From positions 14,771-26,916 of the forward strand of contig UZAN01044681.1 in NCBI GenBank assembly GCA_900618425.1: a DNA stretch of 12,146 nucleotides, given 5' to 3'. The position numbers were made by a program, and so were the translations under genes. Under the pieces are notes generated by a model. That model was not told the DNA's origin, did not search any database, and saw only the letters and a program-made list of their open reading frames with translations. Positions 1 through 8,564 of the stretch are shown here, piece by piece (within the stretch, counting starts at the first letter, position 1; each line of letters starts with the position of its first letter). Origin of the DNA: Echinostoma caproni (Eukaryota; Platyhelminthes; Trematoda; Plagiorchiida; Echinostomatidae).

Positions 1-833
1 TTACCAAGCGGCTCGTAGTCTATCATGAACGCAATTGATGGCCACCCGACTCAATTGTTGTTCCATAAAACTTGGGGCCGAGTGTATTTAGCTTTTGTAC
101 ACGAAAAGTAAAATCGTTTTGGGCATTAATTCAGCTCTGCTCAGATAGGATTTGGAAACACATTTAAAGTAGAAAGAAAAACACGCATTCAGACTAATTT
201 GTGGAATACAAAAAGCCTCTGAAAAATTAGCACAAGAATGTACACGTCAACTGTGTTGTTTTCAACAGACGAACTCTTAAGTTTGGGGACAACTTCACAG
301 TTATTGCCAGACAATCAACGATTAAGCTAATCCCTCCCTCCCCCTTGGAGATCAGAATAAATCCAGAGATGCAAGAAGTTGGCAGTTGCGAGCACTTCTC
401 CACCCGATAACCCATGCTACAAAACAACGATTGGACAAATGTTTATTCTCAAAAAGGTTCGTCTGTTTACGAAAAGCAGTCGAGTAGGAGATTTTTAATC
501 TCAATGAACAACGTTGTCAAGAATAGAACACGACTGCTGGTCGACCATTGTTCCTGGAATGACCTTGGAGAAATTGCATATTGCGGTAGTTTTTTTAGTT
601 GGTACTCGGAGTTAATTTCGTTTTATTCGAAAAGCAAGTTAGCTTCAATGACTGAACTAAAAGGTCTTAGGTAGCAATGTACAGCCAAGTCAAAATAGGG
701 TAGTTCCGTCAGCGTCAACTAGTCAACCCAACTAATAATCAAAGCTATTTCATGTGGGTAATGGAAGATTTGGTTAAATTTCAAATGACAATTCGTCGTG
801 AATATAGCGATCCTCAGTCGGGTCGATGGATTC
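1..833. other. Unassigned AT-rich sequence
   Basis: No gene, repeat or RNA is recognised here. Reading frames up to 86 codons occur (for example 414-674 on plus), but they lack family resemblance and clear splice borders, and are of the length expected by chance in such DNA. The 13-base string gactgctggtcga near 528 recurs near 9156, which may mark small remnants of a dispersed repeat. Confidence 0.5.
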
Positions 834-880
834 GCACTGCTGATCAGACCCAACCAGGTCGAAACAGCTGTCCAGTGCTT
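834..880 (+). repeat. Fragment of dispersed repeat body (same family as 7566-7617)
   Basis: This stretch runs from gcactgctga to cagctgtccagtgctt and aligns with the right arm of the foldback at 7566-7617 and with the reverse complement of the left arm at 7442-7503. The 18-base block aaacagctgtccagtgct is shared exactly with the right arm. It also keeps a middle piece (aggtcgaaac) like the aggacgaaat of the left arm, which the right arm has lost. No tRNA-like head is seen next to it, so it looks like a 5'-truncated copy. From memory, similar strings are abundant in schistosome genomes; this was not checked. Confidence 0.65.
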
Positions 881-1116
881 ACGAGCATTTTAGTTCACGC
901 TTCATTTGTTATATACACGACGAATTGTCAGTTGAAATCAAAGCTATACTTTCGCAGACCTAATCATGATGCAGGAGGAGCCCCACGTTTTGATCTATTG
1001 GAATGCTGTTTAGGGGTGTGTGTGGAAGAATGAAGCACCGTTGTCCTTGTTTGAACGCCATCGACTAAATATCTTCGTTATCTGTTCGATATAAAAGGAG
1101 CAAGTGATTTACTCAG

Positions 1117-1344
1117 TGAAAACCTATTCCTTTTTCCACCTTACCAATTGTCTTTCGAATAAAACAACAAGCATGACATGCGGGGAGGAGGTCGACCTCA
1201 CACACTACTGTACCGACTCTTCACAAAAACATTTGCTCAGTAAATTCCGAAATCAAAGAACCACCATTAAGGTTATAGTGAAACCACGGCATTGTTCCAT
1301 TTACTGTGTAGTGCCGAGTAGCGGTACCCACAATACCTCCATAA
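1117..1344 (+). CDS. Weak candidate internal exon, unidentified
   Basis: A frame of 76 codons is bounded by a possible acceptor (gatttactcag before 1117) and a consensus-like donor (ataa, then gtgagt at 1345). Both borders are phase 1, so the exon would be symmetric. The protein is cysteine-containing, and a short stretch (TSMTCGEEVDLTHYC) is loosely reminiscent of a thrombospondin type 1 repeat, but the usual CS-x-TC pair and the tryptophans are missing. It does not match the phases of the other plus-strand candidates. Chance is the leading explanation. Confidence 0.18.
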
Positions 1345-3053
1345 GTGAGTTTTTCTTGGAACGCGTTAGAGACCCGCATGTGCTGCTTAGGTTGTAACTT
1401 TAAATAACGATGCTGAGAAAACTATACAAAGTTTGTATGTTACCCAGTGCTATTTGGCTGAGGTCGTGCTTACGGAACAAACTTGACCTTGTGTATACGG
1501 TGGCCAGATTGAGGAAGGCCAACTCGGATTAGCCAACAATTAGTTATTGAGTAGCCTTAATTCGGTGTCTTGCTGGTGGATGGATTACCGCTTACTTGTG
1601 CCGATAGGTGAAGCAGATTGGAATTGAAACCTTGAGCAATACGTTGGATTCCTAAGGAATACCAATGATGAACTTTCGTAAAGATGCCTATACTGGAATT
1701 CGTGACAGAGGTTGATGTGAGGAAACGATTGTGAACAATGGTGCGTCGCATACACTGAACTGGAGTTAACCACCTCATTTCACTGCGAGTCGAGGTTACA
1801 GATTTTCTCGATCCTCCAATTGAAAACTACGGAGCCTGCTCCTTCGCTGTTCTAACGACATAAGGAAAATGGGCGAGACTGATGCAGAAAAAGCTGTGAA
1901 TTAAAAATTCCAAAATTTACATTACTGAAAAATATTCGAGGTCAGCTAGTGAAATATTTGTTCTTCTCTGCTCCGGGATATCCCAATCTACATGTTTGAA
2001 ACGCAATGCACAGATGAATCAGAATGGCTAAATTAGAAATTAACAGGATTCATTAAAAGCCGTGCACCTAACTGTGTGAAAAGTGCCGGGGAGATGAATT
2101 TGAGTCTATCAATCTATGTTTTGTGAATGATAGGAAACATCCTATTCCGGAGACCAGGCTTAATTTACAGTCTGATACCAAGCTGCTTGGCGTTCAGTTT
2201 TACAGTTCAGTTTGAAAAAAGTAATTGGAGTTACAGAACCGTGAAGGAGCATGTTGAAAACTCTTTTTTCAAAAAAAGGGAATCATGACCGAAAGTTAAC
2301 AAATGATCATAAACGAAGGCACATCCCTCCAAGTTGGTAGTTTTTGTGCTTAAACAGTGGAAAACTTACGCTCGCTCAAGATTAACAACTGAACCCAGTC
2401 GTGTATTTTAGTCGCCGGGGTTAAAAAAAATCTACAAACAGATTCCTCCATTGTTGATAGCCGGACATATTTCAGCGAAATTCACACAAAACACAAACCA
2501 AGGCGTTCCGCTGCAAAAGGTCTGAATAGTATCACCAAACTCAACGTTGGTAACCTACTCTGAACCGATTGCAATTCGCATTTGGTTCGCAATAAAGAAC
2601 TGGTTCTTTCACAGTGCTGGTCAGCGCTATATGCTTGTTTTAGCCCCAGTAAAAATCCACCCTTATGGTTTTCGAACCTCGTCCCCTTGTGTGCTATATA
2701 GTCCACTGAAGATAAGATATAACCCCAGCCCTGCCAAACATAATACACGCAATGTTACAACATCAAGGCATTAGACTGCTCATGATTCTGCATCTTGCAT
2801 ATTCAATCTCTGGGGGTTTCACCCAAAATTCACATTCAGTCTGGAGAAATCTTTGTAGCTTACATTACTAAATAAAGTGCATATCTATTGTGTCGAACTC
2901 TCTATCACAAAACCTAGCAAAATTATTAAAAAAAGAAAGCAGACTAAAGCAAAGCCCAACTTTATCAGATAAGATCATTAGAATCAGAATGATCAATGGA
3001 ATTTCTGTGTATTTTTTTATTCTGTCTGTTGTTTTCACCACAACAACCCGCAG
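1345..3053. other. Unassigned sequence with no supported gene
   Basis: I see no confident gene. On the minus strand, 1604-1840 is open in more than one frame and has a possible donor (gcacaa, then gtaagc at 1603), but no family resemblance. Around 2660-2690 is a short palindromic stretch (ggttttcgaacc) that looks slightly like a tRNA B box but lacks a partner A box. Confidence 0.45.
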
Positions 3054-3200
3054 AAAACAAGTTTCACTGATGGAAATTCCCGTGCTTTCTCGATATGATG
3101 GATTTCATGTTTTCAATTCAAAGCTATTTATGCTCAAAGAAAACTGGTTTTGTTCATATGATCCCACTATCGATTGTTCCCAAAGAGGGATTTTAGAAAC
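3054..3200 (+). CDS. Weak candidate internal exon, unidentified
   Basis: This is a 147-nt open frame between a pyrimidine-containing acceptor (gttttcaccacaacaacccgcag) and a possible donor (gaaac, then gtgagc). Both borders would be phase 2. The deduced peptide (starting KQVSLMEIPVLSRYDGF) is not recognised. The following candidate at 3327 needs phase 1, so the two cannot be joined directly. The frame extends upstream through a lysine-rich, AT-rich stretch, as random ORFs in such DNA do. Confidence 0.18.
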
Positions 3201-3326
3201 GTGAGCATTGAACAGAACGTGGTACACCGAATTTGGCGTTCGAATAAGCAAAAAGCTGTTACGTTTTCTGCATAGAATAGTTGTGAGGCGTGGGTGGCGT
3301 ACGAAAAAATGTCTTTTCTCACCTAG

Positions 3327-3583
3327 AGCAATTTGATAGCCAGTACGAGAACGCTTCGAAATGTTCACAGGATCAAATAGATTATGGTGATTTGCTGTTT
3401 ACTAGTTCAATATTTCAACCGATTACCAACTCCACCTGCAGTAGTCAATCAAGTTTACTAAGTCGTATTATCTTGATTGAAAAATTACATTTTATGAATA
3501 TGGCCTCACCTTCAGATATATTTCATCGGATTTGCGAACAAGCATGGCACAAACGCAGCAACAATAACAATACAAACGCCTGA
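3327..3583 (+). CDS. Candidate terminal exon, unidentified serine-rich peptide
   Basis: The polypyrimidine acceptor gtcttttctcacctag is followed by 84 open codons and a TGA stop at 3581-3583. The peptide is rich in serine, asparagine and glutamine (for example FTSSIFQPITNSTCSSQSS) and ends in an asparagine run. No domain is recognised and no signal peptide or membrane segment is seen. The acceptor is the best support; without transcripts this remains a guess. No good donor lies inside, so it would be a last exon. Confidence 0.22.
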
Positions 3584-4269
3584 GATTGTGGGAAGAGGAG
3601 AATGACTTGCGGGGAAAAAGGACAAGAACAACAAGGTTTTTGGTGTGTTGTACACCTTTTCATATTTTTGTGGTTGTTACTTCTATCGCACACAGGATTT
3701 GAACACAAATAGTGCAGTTTTCGCAACCGTGACTTCTATTCTGGGCCATATCTCTCAGTGATTCCAACCATCCGCGATCCTGTTCCGTTGCACTCCAATC
3801 TGGGGAGCGAACTATACCACATGTGACTCTTAGGTTACTTTATAAAAAGAAAATGCAGCCCAGTGTACAGAATAAGACCAGATGTGTTTACTGTCGGTAT
3901 GAGATTTGAACTGTATAATCCACATCCATAAATGGCATGGTCTAACAAGTTATTGATCTATTCACCATCTCAAACACAAAATACATTTATTCTGTCTAAC
4001 GTACAGACATTTGGGTTAAATGAAACTGAAGAGATTATCTAAACCAAATCACTTATCTGTTCACTATTTTATTCCTTGGTTAACGGTTCTCTCAAACTTT
4101 AAAACTGGCTGCTTCACACGCACTGGAAAAGTAGACTTATGATGTTAAAGAACTCCCCAGTGCTGCCACACGATGACCTTCTTGTCCCAAATGACATTTC
4201 AACAGTCAAGTGAATGTAAACAACCATAAACTGCCTCACAACTTGTATTCCGATTGACCATGGAGCTCT
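3584..4269. other. Unassigned sequence; possible minus-strand poly(A) signals
   Basis: No gene is supported. On the minus strand AATAAA occurs at 4073-4068 and again near 3992, both downstream of the candidate terminal exon ending at 4270, so they could serve as its poly(A) signals. A B-box-like string (gtgttcaaatcc on the minus strand, near 3690) has no matching A box at the right distance. Confidence 0.4.
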
Positions 4270-4338
4270 TCAGACGCAACTTTTCTTCATGTCTTCATAT
4301 AGTTCTTCGAATAATTGCTTGAATGGTTCCGATCTTAT
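4270..4338 (-). CDS. Candidate terminal exon (C-terminal tail), unidentified
   Basis: On the minus strand the acceptor aattccttag is followed by 22 codons and a TGA stop (4272-4270). The peptide, beginning IRSEPFKQLFEELYEDMKK, is acidic and helix-like, more protein-like than its surroundings. It lies on the same strand and downstream of the transporter exon at 8409-8564, so it could be that gene's C-terminus, but no intermediate exons were found. CAT-family C-termini are variable, so the sequence cannot decide. AATAAA follows about 200 nt downstream. Confidence 0.22.
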   Translation of the reverse strand: MRSEPFKQLFEELYEDMKKSCV

Positions 4339-4507
4339 CTAAGGAATTTGGAATTCTCGGTATTGAAAATATAAAAAATTCAGTTATTCCAGACAATTCT
4401 TAGAGTATCAAGCTTGCAGTCCAGGCACATAAAGTTCGCTAAAACATCTACTTTACCCTTCATCCGTTAATCGGTGTGAATCAAGGAATAAGCTTCAAAT
4501 GGAATCA

Positions 4508-4704
4508 ACTTTCTTTCCTTTTTCTTTTTCATTCTTACTCCCTTTTATTGGATAATCAATAACACAATTTTCGGGAAGCGGAAAGCGGCCAATCAAAGGA
4601 CTGCCATACTAAACACAATGAGGAAAGCCCGTCGGTGATGATGGAATTCGAACACATTCCCCGCTTTGATAATTTCGTGGCGTTATCACCGAACCATCAC
4701 CACC
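4508..4704 (-). mobile_element. tRNA-derived SINE-like element (element B)
   Basis: Read on the minus strand this has full SINE layout. The head, 4704-4634 (71 nt, tRNA length), starts and ends in arms that pair over 11 bases with one G-U wobble (GGTGGTGATGG with CCATCATCACC). Inside are an A-box-like TGGTTCGGTGA (4696-4686) and a B-box-like GTTCGAATTCC (4653-4643). A body follows (4633 to about 4545), then a purine tail with several A runs (about 4545-4508). The 6-base string AAGTTG flanks both ends and may be a decayed target duplication. The cloverleaf is imperfect, so this is not a working tRNA gene. Such elements are copied by LINE enzymes from RNA polymerase III transcripts; which LINE is unknown. 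Confidence 0.65.
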
Positions 4705-5241
4705 TATTTACAACTTACAACATTTATAATATTTTATCCAAACATTCCATTTGATGTGAATAAATAATTAAATGATTATTCAGAGCGTAAACTCTGACAG
4801 ATTAAGGCATACCAGAGGAGCTCAACGATTGTGAAAGTAGGTTGGTAGTGAGGGATCCGCAGATACAGACAATGAACTGAAATCCCACGGTGCTCAACTA
4901 ATGTGAACCATCATCCCCCTTTCTTCTGCACAGTTGTACTATTACGAGGTCAGAGTGGAGACTAAATAGTGCTTCAATTCTTCCGTCTCATTCTTAAAAT
5001 TTACTTTACTTAATCAGTCTTTCAAATTTATTACTAAGCTCTACCTGTACCATATAAAAGAACAGATTTGACAATAGAAAAGCTACTGCAATCTGTAGGT
5101 TTTTAGAATGCCTATGGAGAGATGTCGACGAAGACCGATGAAACCACGAAATTTAGTCTCTAGTTAAAAACTGAACGCTTAAACCTGCAATGACAACAGT
5201 TTACTGGCTAGTGTAATATAACTAGGCCATCCAAGCGGTAA
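4705..5241. other. Unassigned AT-rich sequence
   Basis: No gene, repeat or RNA is recognised in this stretch on either strand. Confidence 0.5.
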
Positions 5242-5409
5242 ACGCCCCCAATTTATCACACCAGTTTTTTTGTATATTCGACTCTGATTACAGGTCAGCT
5301 AAATTTCCCGAGTTACTATGCGTCATATGGCATCCCGTTGAGTGATCGTTTTGCACTTTCTAAAAACTATGAGGATCAATATGTATTCGATAAAAAAGAT
5401 CTAAGATAA
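5242..5409 (+). CDS. Weak candidate exon, unidentified
   Basis: An open frame of 55 codons ends in TAA at 5407-5409. A plausible acceptor (tttttttgtatattcgactctgattacag) would start an exon at 5294 in phase 1, giving a peptide beginning QLNFPSYYASYGIPLSDRF. The composition (aromatic, charged, few low-complexity runs) is protein-like, but no family is recognised. A weak donor (tat, then gtattc at 5381) would end it in phase 0, which matches the exon candidate at 7099-7197. That link is speculative. Confidence 0.2.
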   Translation, partial: TPPIYHTSFFVYSTLITGQLNFPSYYASYGIPLSDRFALSKNYEDQYVFDKKDLR

Positions 5410-6199
5410 AATTCAAAAAAAGTAAACTAAAGAATTCAAAAACAATATCAAAAATGCTCATTCTGCTTGCACAGTTGTCGTTTCTTTACAGCTCAGTGTA
5501 GCTCTTCAAATTCCATCGCTCAGTCGGGCCTAATTTTTCGAATGACAAGTGTGAAGAATTCCCGAACGTGTTTAGTAGATGAAATGTTCGCCTTATGTGG
5601 TCTGTTATTCAACCAAACACATACAGAAGCAATAATCGACTGAACCGAGCGAGTGAGAAAGGAAACAATGCAGCACGTTTGGTCTAAATTCAGTGTTCCA
5701 TAATCCAGCTACTTATCCTTCCTACGCATATAATATGGCAGGTAGCACCAGTAGTCTCACCTCATTGTTTCGCTCACTGCTAAAAACAGTCAGTCCCATA
5801 GACCCAGGAAAGAGGGTTTTTATGTTTGTAAAAGACTGTGATTGTCAATAGATATGAAATGATTTGTGTCATGTTAAGTATATTTTACGGGGAGACTTTC
5901 TGCGAACAATGACTGTCTGAGAAATAACATTTCACACAGAAAAAGTAATGCGCTAAAAGATAAGTTTTGTTTCATTCAGCATAGCTTAAAACGTCGATCA
6001 GACCGCAAATGTGATAGAAATTGGTGTGAAGACCAAAAAATGGCACTTAATGGCTGGTTCGGTCTTATGAAAACTCATCAGCAACATGTGCTCGAATCGT
6101 GAGCAGTTTTAATTAGAAATAGATGCCTTGAATCTGGCCCAAATAGTCGTTGGTTTACCCTTTAGGCGAATAAATGCATATCCATGCGACTTCACAGAC
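5410..6199. other. Unassigned sequence with possible repeat remnant
   Basis: No gene is supported. The string gacaagtgtgaa followed closely by ttccc occurs at about 5544 and again at about 8765, with diverged sequence after it, suggesting two old copies of a dispersed repeat. Nothing else is recognised. Confidence 0.4.
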
Positions 6200-6392
6200 G
6201 GGGGGGGGGGNGTAGTCAAATGGCTAAGGTCATCGAAAATAGTGACCCCCCAATTCCGAGTTCAAACCCCGTCATCGTCCCCCATCTTTCCCATTTCTGT
6301 ATTTCCCCATGCAGCCTTTGTATGGCCTCGACTCTCTGCCTTAAAGTTGACTGTACATATCTTTGTTCAGTAAAAAAAGGAAATAAAAAATG
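6200..6392 (+). mobile_element. tRNA-derived SINE-like element (element C)
   Basis: It begins with 11 G residues and an N, then an A-box-like TAGTCAAATGG (6213-6223) followed by a D-arm-like GCTAAGGT. A hairpin GGTCAT/GTGACC (6228-6233 with 6242-6247) and a B box GAGTTCAAACC (6258-6268) follow, then gtcatcgtccccca, whose C run can pair with the leading G run like an acceptor stem. The A-to-B spacing suits internal RNA polymerase III promoters. The body runs to about 6370 and ends in an A-rich tail (taaaaaaaggaaataaaaaa). The D-arm pattern recalls leucine or serine tRNAs. No target duplication was found. It shares no body sequence with the elements at 4508-4704 or 7442-7617. Confidence 0.6.
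6211..6211. other. Ambiguous base after an 11-G homopolymer
   Basis: The single N follows G at 6200-6210. The length of the G run and the sequence at the join are uncertain, probably from sequencing or assembly trouble at the homopolymer. Frames crossing it are unreliable. Confidence 0.9.
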
Positions 6393-7098
6393 TATTTGTT
6401 TTATTTATACGCTCCGAGGTCTGTGTGAGGAGTCAAAGAACTGCCAAGAAAATAGACTCGTTTGGTGTAATCAGTACACATACAATGGTCTGTGTCTGTG
6501 AATTTGCAGGAACAATGCAAAAAAGGAGTTGACTACAGCGTCAGTGTGTTGCAGTGCAAAGTTTTAACGAAATTTACGGGATAATAGAGATCGTTTGGTC
6601 CCCGAGATAGCTCTAAACTTCCCATGTGCAATTATTTTGGGGCTTAACTTTTACTTCTATTTTTATTCATATTACGTAAAACAAATTACTGAATTCGAAA
6701 AATTTTACAGCTTGCTAAAAGCGCATAACTGAAATTCAATGAAACCCGTGATGCCCTGACTCTCAATCTGTTTCTGATACTATCACTGGAACATCAAGAG
6801 TCCTCCTCTGATTGCATTTCTCTCAATTAATGTGCATTTTTGTCGAATTTTATTGGTGCTGTTGGCGTTGGTGTGAGTGATAGGCTAGGTTTCACGTATC
6901 TGAACTGTCAGTCGTCGAACGTGATTGGTCACCAAAGCTTTGTCCCGGGTTTATTAGACAAGTCAACTGAAATAATGGAAATGCCGACTGGGCAGGCGCT
7001 TCAGGGACATAATGACAAGCTGATTTCGTCAATAATTTTCTCCGATAAAACAGTGGAACTACAATGAGATTATGCTTCTTTCGTTTGCTTTTTTTCAG
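6393..7098. other. Unassigned sequence upstream of an exon candidate
   Basis: No gene is supported. A 75-codon plus frame (6840-7067) has no splice borders that fit and only a vague WD-repeat-like piece (ALQGHNDKLISS), taken as chance. A donor-like gtgagt occurs at about 6871. From 7076 onward the sequence becomes the pyrimidine tract of the acceptor at 7098. Confidence 0.4.
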
Positions 7099-7197
7099 AG
7101 GCTTATGAAAATCCCTATTGGTTATGATTTTATTAGGAAGTTGACTTGGAAACAGTCACCGAGATACTCTGATTGTAACAGACCTCTAGCTGAATAT
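7099..7197 (+). CDS. Candidate 99-nt internal exon, unidentified
   Basis: This has the best splice borders on the plus strand: a long pyrimidine tract ending ttgctttttttcag, and a consensus donor tat, then gtaagtta. The exon is exactly 33 codons and only one frame (phase 0 at both ends) is free of stops, so inclusion or skipping would keep frame. The peptide begins RLMKIPIGYDFIRKLTW and is basic; no family is recognised. Small symmetric exons are typical of schistosome micro-exon genes, but usually shorter than this, so that is only a thought. It lies on the strand opposite the transporter exon about 1.2 kb away, which would make the genes overlapping or nested. A chance pairing of good sites cannot be excluded. 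Confidence 0.38.
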
Positions 7198-7441
7198 GTA
7201 AGTTAATCAGTTTCGTATTCATTGAGGAGTGAGAGACGGCAATATCACATACCGGAGTGACTAACACAAACCGTCAACCGGTTGTATTGATCGAACTCAT
7301 CTATGACCCTAATAGTTGGTCGGATGTTGGGGATTCCAGTTGATAAAGTAAAGATGAAACTTGTTTTTCCAAATAAACCCCAGAATCGGTAATCTCTACC
7401 CACTTTGAAATATAGTGGAATATTTTTGATGACCGACAAAG

Positions 7442-7617
7442 AGCACTGGACAGCTATTTCGTCCTGTTTGGGATTCGTCAGCAGTGCATACTTCTTGTGT
7501 CCCGTGTAGCTCAGGAGTAAAGGTTTGAAATCCCGACCCGAATGTTTGCGGTTCGAGTCCTGACAGGGACACAAAACGTATGCACTGCTGACGAGTCCCA
7601 AACAGCTGTCCAGTGCT
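7442..7617. repeat. Foldback repeat enclosing a tRNA-like core (element D)
   Basis: The left arm (7442-7503, 62 nt) and right arm (7566-7617, 52 nt) are near-perfect inverted copies. Both run from the outer agcactggacagct through cagcagtgcata to gtgtccc at the inner end. The main difference is a 10-nt block (atttcgtcct) present only in the left arm. The 62 nt between the arms, plus the inner ends of the arms, form the tRNA-like core. A transcript across it could fold into a long hairpin topped by that core. It may be two SINE copies of the same family meeting head to head and sharing one head, or a rearranged copy. Confidence 0.75.
7497..7572 (+). repeat. tRNA-like SINE head with A and B boxes
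   Basis: The A box TAGCTCAGGAG (7507-7517) fits the TRGYNNARNNG consensus and the B box GGTTCGAGTCC (7550-7560) matches GGTTCGANTCC exactly; they are 32 nt apart. The ends GTGTCCC (7497-7503) and GGGACAC (7566-7572) pair over 7 bases like an acceptor stem. The D, anticodon and T stems do not form a proper cloverleaf in register, so it is a tRNA-derived promoter head rather than a tRNA gene. The repeat body follows directly at 7573-7617, as in a plus-strand SINE. Confidence 0.65.
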
Positions 7618-8408
7618 ATTTGTTGATCATCACAAACATTTCTATCACATTCGAATGCATTTACCTCATGGGAAGTCAAAGATCTCTCAACGAGTGAAAC
7701 CGTCACCCAAGAATATCAAGAGTATCTGGCGTCTCTGAACAATCGAATGGGTTAGTCCAAGCTTAATGCTCTGTATGGTGAAATATTGTTCGAAAACCAA
7801 ATCCAAACCAGCTGAAACGCATTCTATTTATTGCTACACAACGCTCGACTGTCATATCACGCGCTGTACATAATCAAATGCAACCTAGGTTGTTGGATTT
7901 TTGCACAGTCGTATAACCGGGGTAAACTTGCTTCAAATCTACCTGTGAACGAACTTTAAAACACTGAACCCTATTATGCAACTGATTTGAAACAACGTGC
8001 AATAAAGCGTCCCAAATAGTTATTTCTCTTTATTGGTATCAATTAAAATGTATATATTTTGACATTTTTTTTAATCTCAGATACACTGATTACTAGCTAT
8101 TGCTATTGCCCTTATTTCTCCCAACAAAGATTGTCGAGCAGATGACACTGTAAAAAGGACATGAAATTGTTTTGGGAGATTTTCGCTCAATTCTTCATTT
8201 ATAACTGCTTTCAGACAACCTTTTGATCAAATATGAACGAACCATACGTGATACGTTGCAAATGCAATCAATAATTTTAGACTGGATCGTCGCCGATATA
8301 TTCGGATCTGAGCTCCTCTTCGAATGTTAACTAGGAATGCGGTGGTAAGCCACTATGTTCGTCTTTCTGAATAAACAATTCTGTGTGATATCAGTACTTT
8401 GGACTCAC
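7618..8408. other. Unassigned; presumed intron downstream of the transporter exon
   Basis: No gene is recognised. If the minus-strand transporter exon ending at 8409 is real, this is the start of its following intron (donor GT at 8408-8407). I looked for the next expected transporter segment (the membrane helix after the TG of the conserved exon) on the minus strand and did not find it. Confidence 0.45.
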
Positions 8409-8564
8409 CGGTTACAACAAGAGAAATTCCAAAGGCAAAGGGGTCCACATAATCCGCCAATCCGGTGGCATTCATGGCAAGATGTTCAGAGAAAAATCCC
8501 GATATTTTCCGACCAACAATGCCGTCGAAATTGTAACTCCATGCACGAGCAACGCTTGATGTGC
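8409..8564 (-). CDS. Cationic amino acid transporter (SLC7A1-4 type), internal exon
   Basis: The 156-nt exon encodes 51 whole codons plus a split glycine at each end (phase 1 to phase 1). It starts TSSVARAWSYNFDGIVGRK and continues to a hydrophobic end, FAFGISLVVT. This matches the CAT family of the APC superfamily, where GTSSVARAWS, a conserved loop with an ALNAPG-like motif (here AMNATG) and the following membrane helix occur in this order. Such proteins carry arginine, lysine and ornithine across the plasma membrane. The acceptor is gaatgatttag with a branch-like cctaat (8592-8587), and the donor is accg, then gtgagt. Exons for the preceding GWNLIL helix and the following helix were not found, so introns are long or those exons lie outside the window. 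No damage is seen. LAT-type SLC7 members lack this motif set. Confidence 0.88.

Noticed and set aside
3861..3955. Stretch whose translation faintly recalls an MBT domain (VGMRFELYNPHP)
   Set aside because: Too short, closed by a stop directly after, and without splice sites.
5106..5160. Hammerhead ribozyme, as found in some schistosome SINEs
   Set aside because: A gatgaaac-like string is present, but the CTGANGA core and matching helices are not.
6128..6501. Two overlapping plus-strand frames crossing the N
   Set aside because: They run through a SINE-like element and an uncertain G homopolymer, so the frames are not meaningful.
6840..7067. Possible WD-repeat-like frame
   Set aside because: Only a few residues fit, no splice borders, and a stop closes it before the next exon candidate.
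7497..7572. Functional tRNA gene
   Set aside because: The boxes are good, but the D, anticodon and T stems do not pair in register and the body of a repeat follows; it is a SINE head.
7245..7706. 153-codon minus-strand open frame, the longest in the window
   Set aside because: It runs straight through the inverted repeat and tRNA-like core, so most of it is repeat sequence read through; no protein family resemblance. Short similar strings near its two ends (gagtga and aaccgtca) also suggest repeat DNA.
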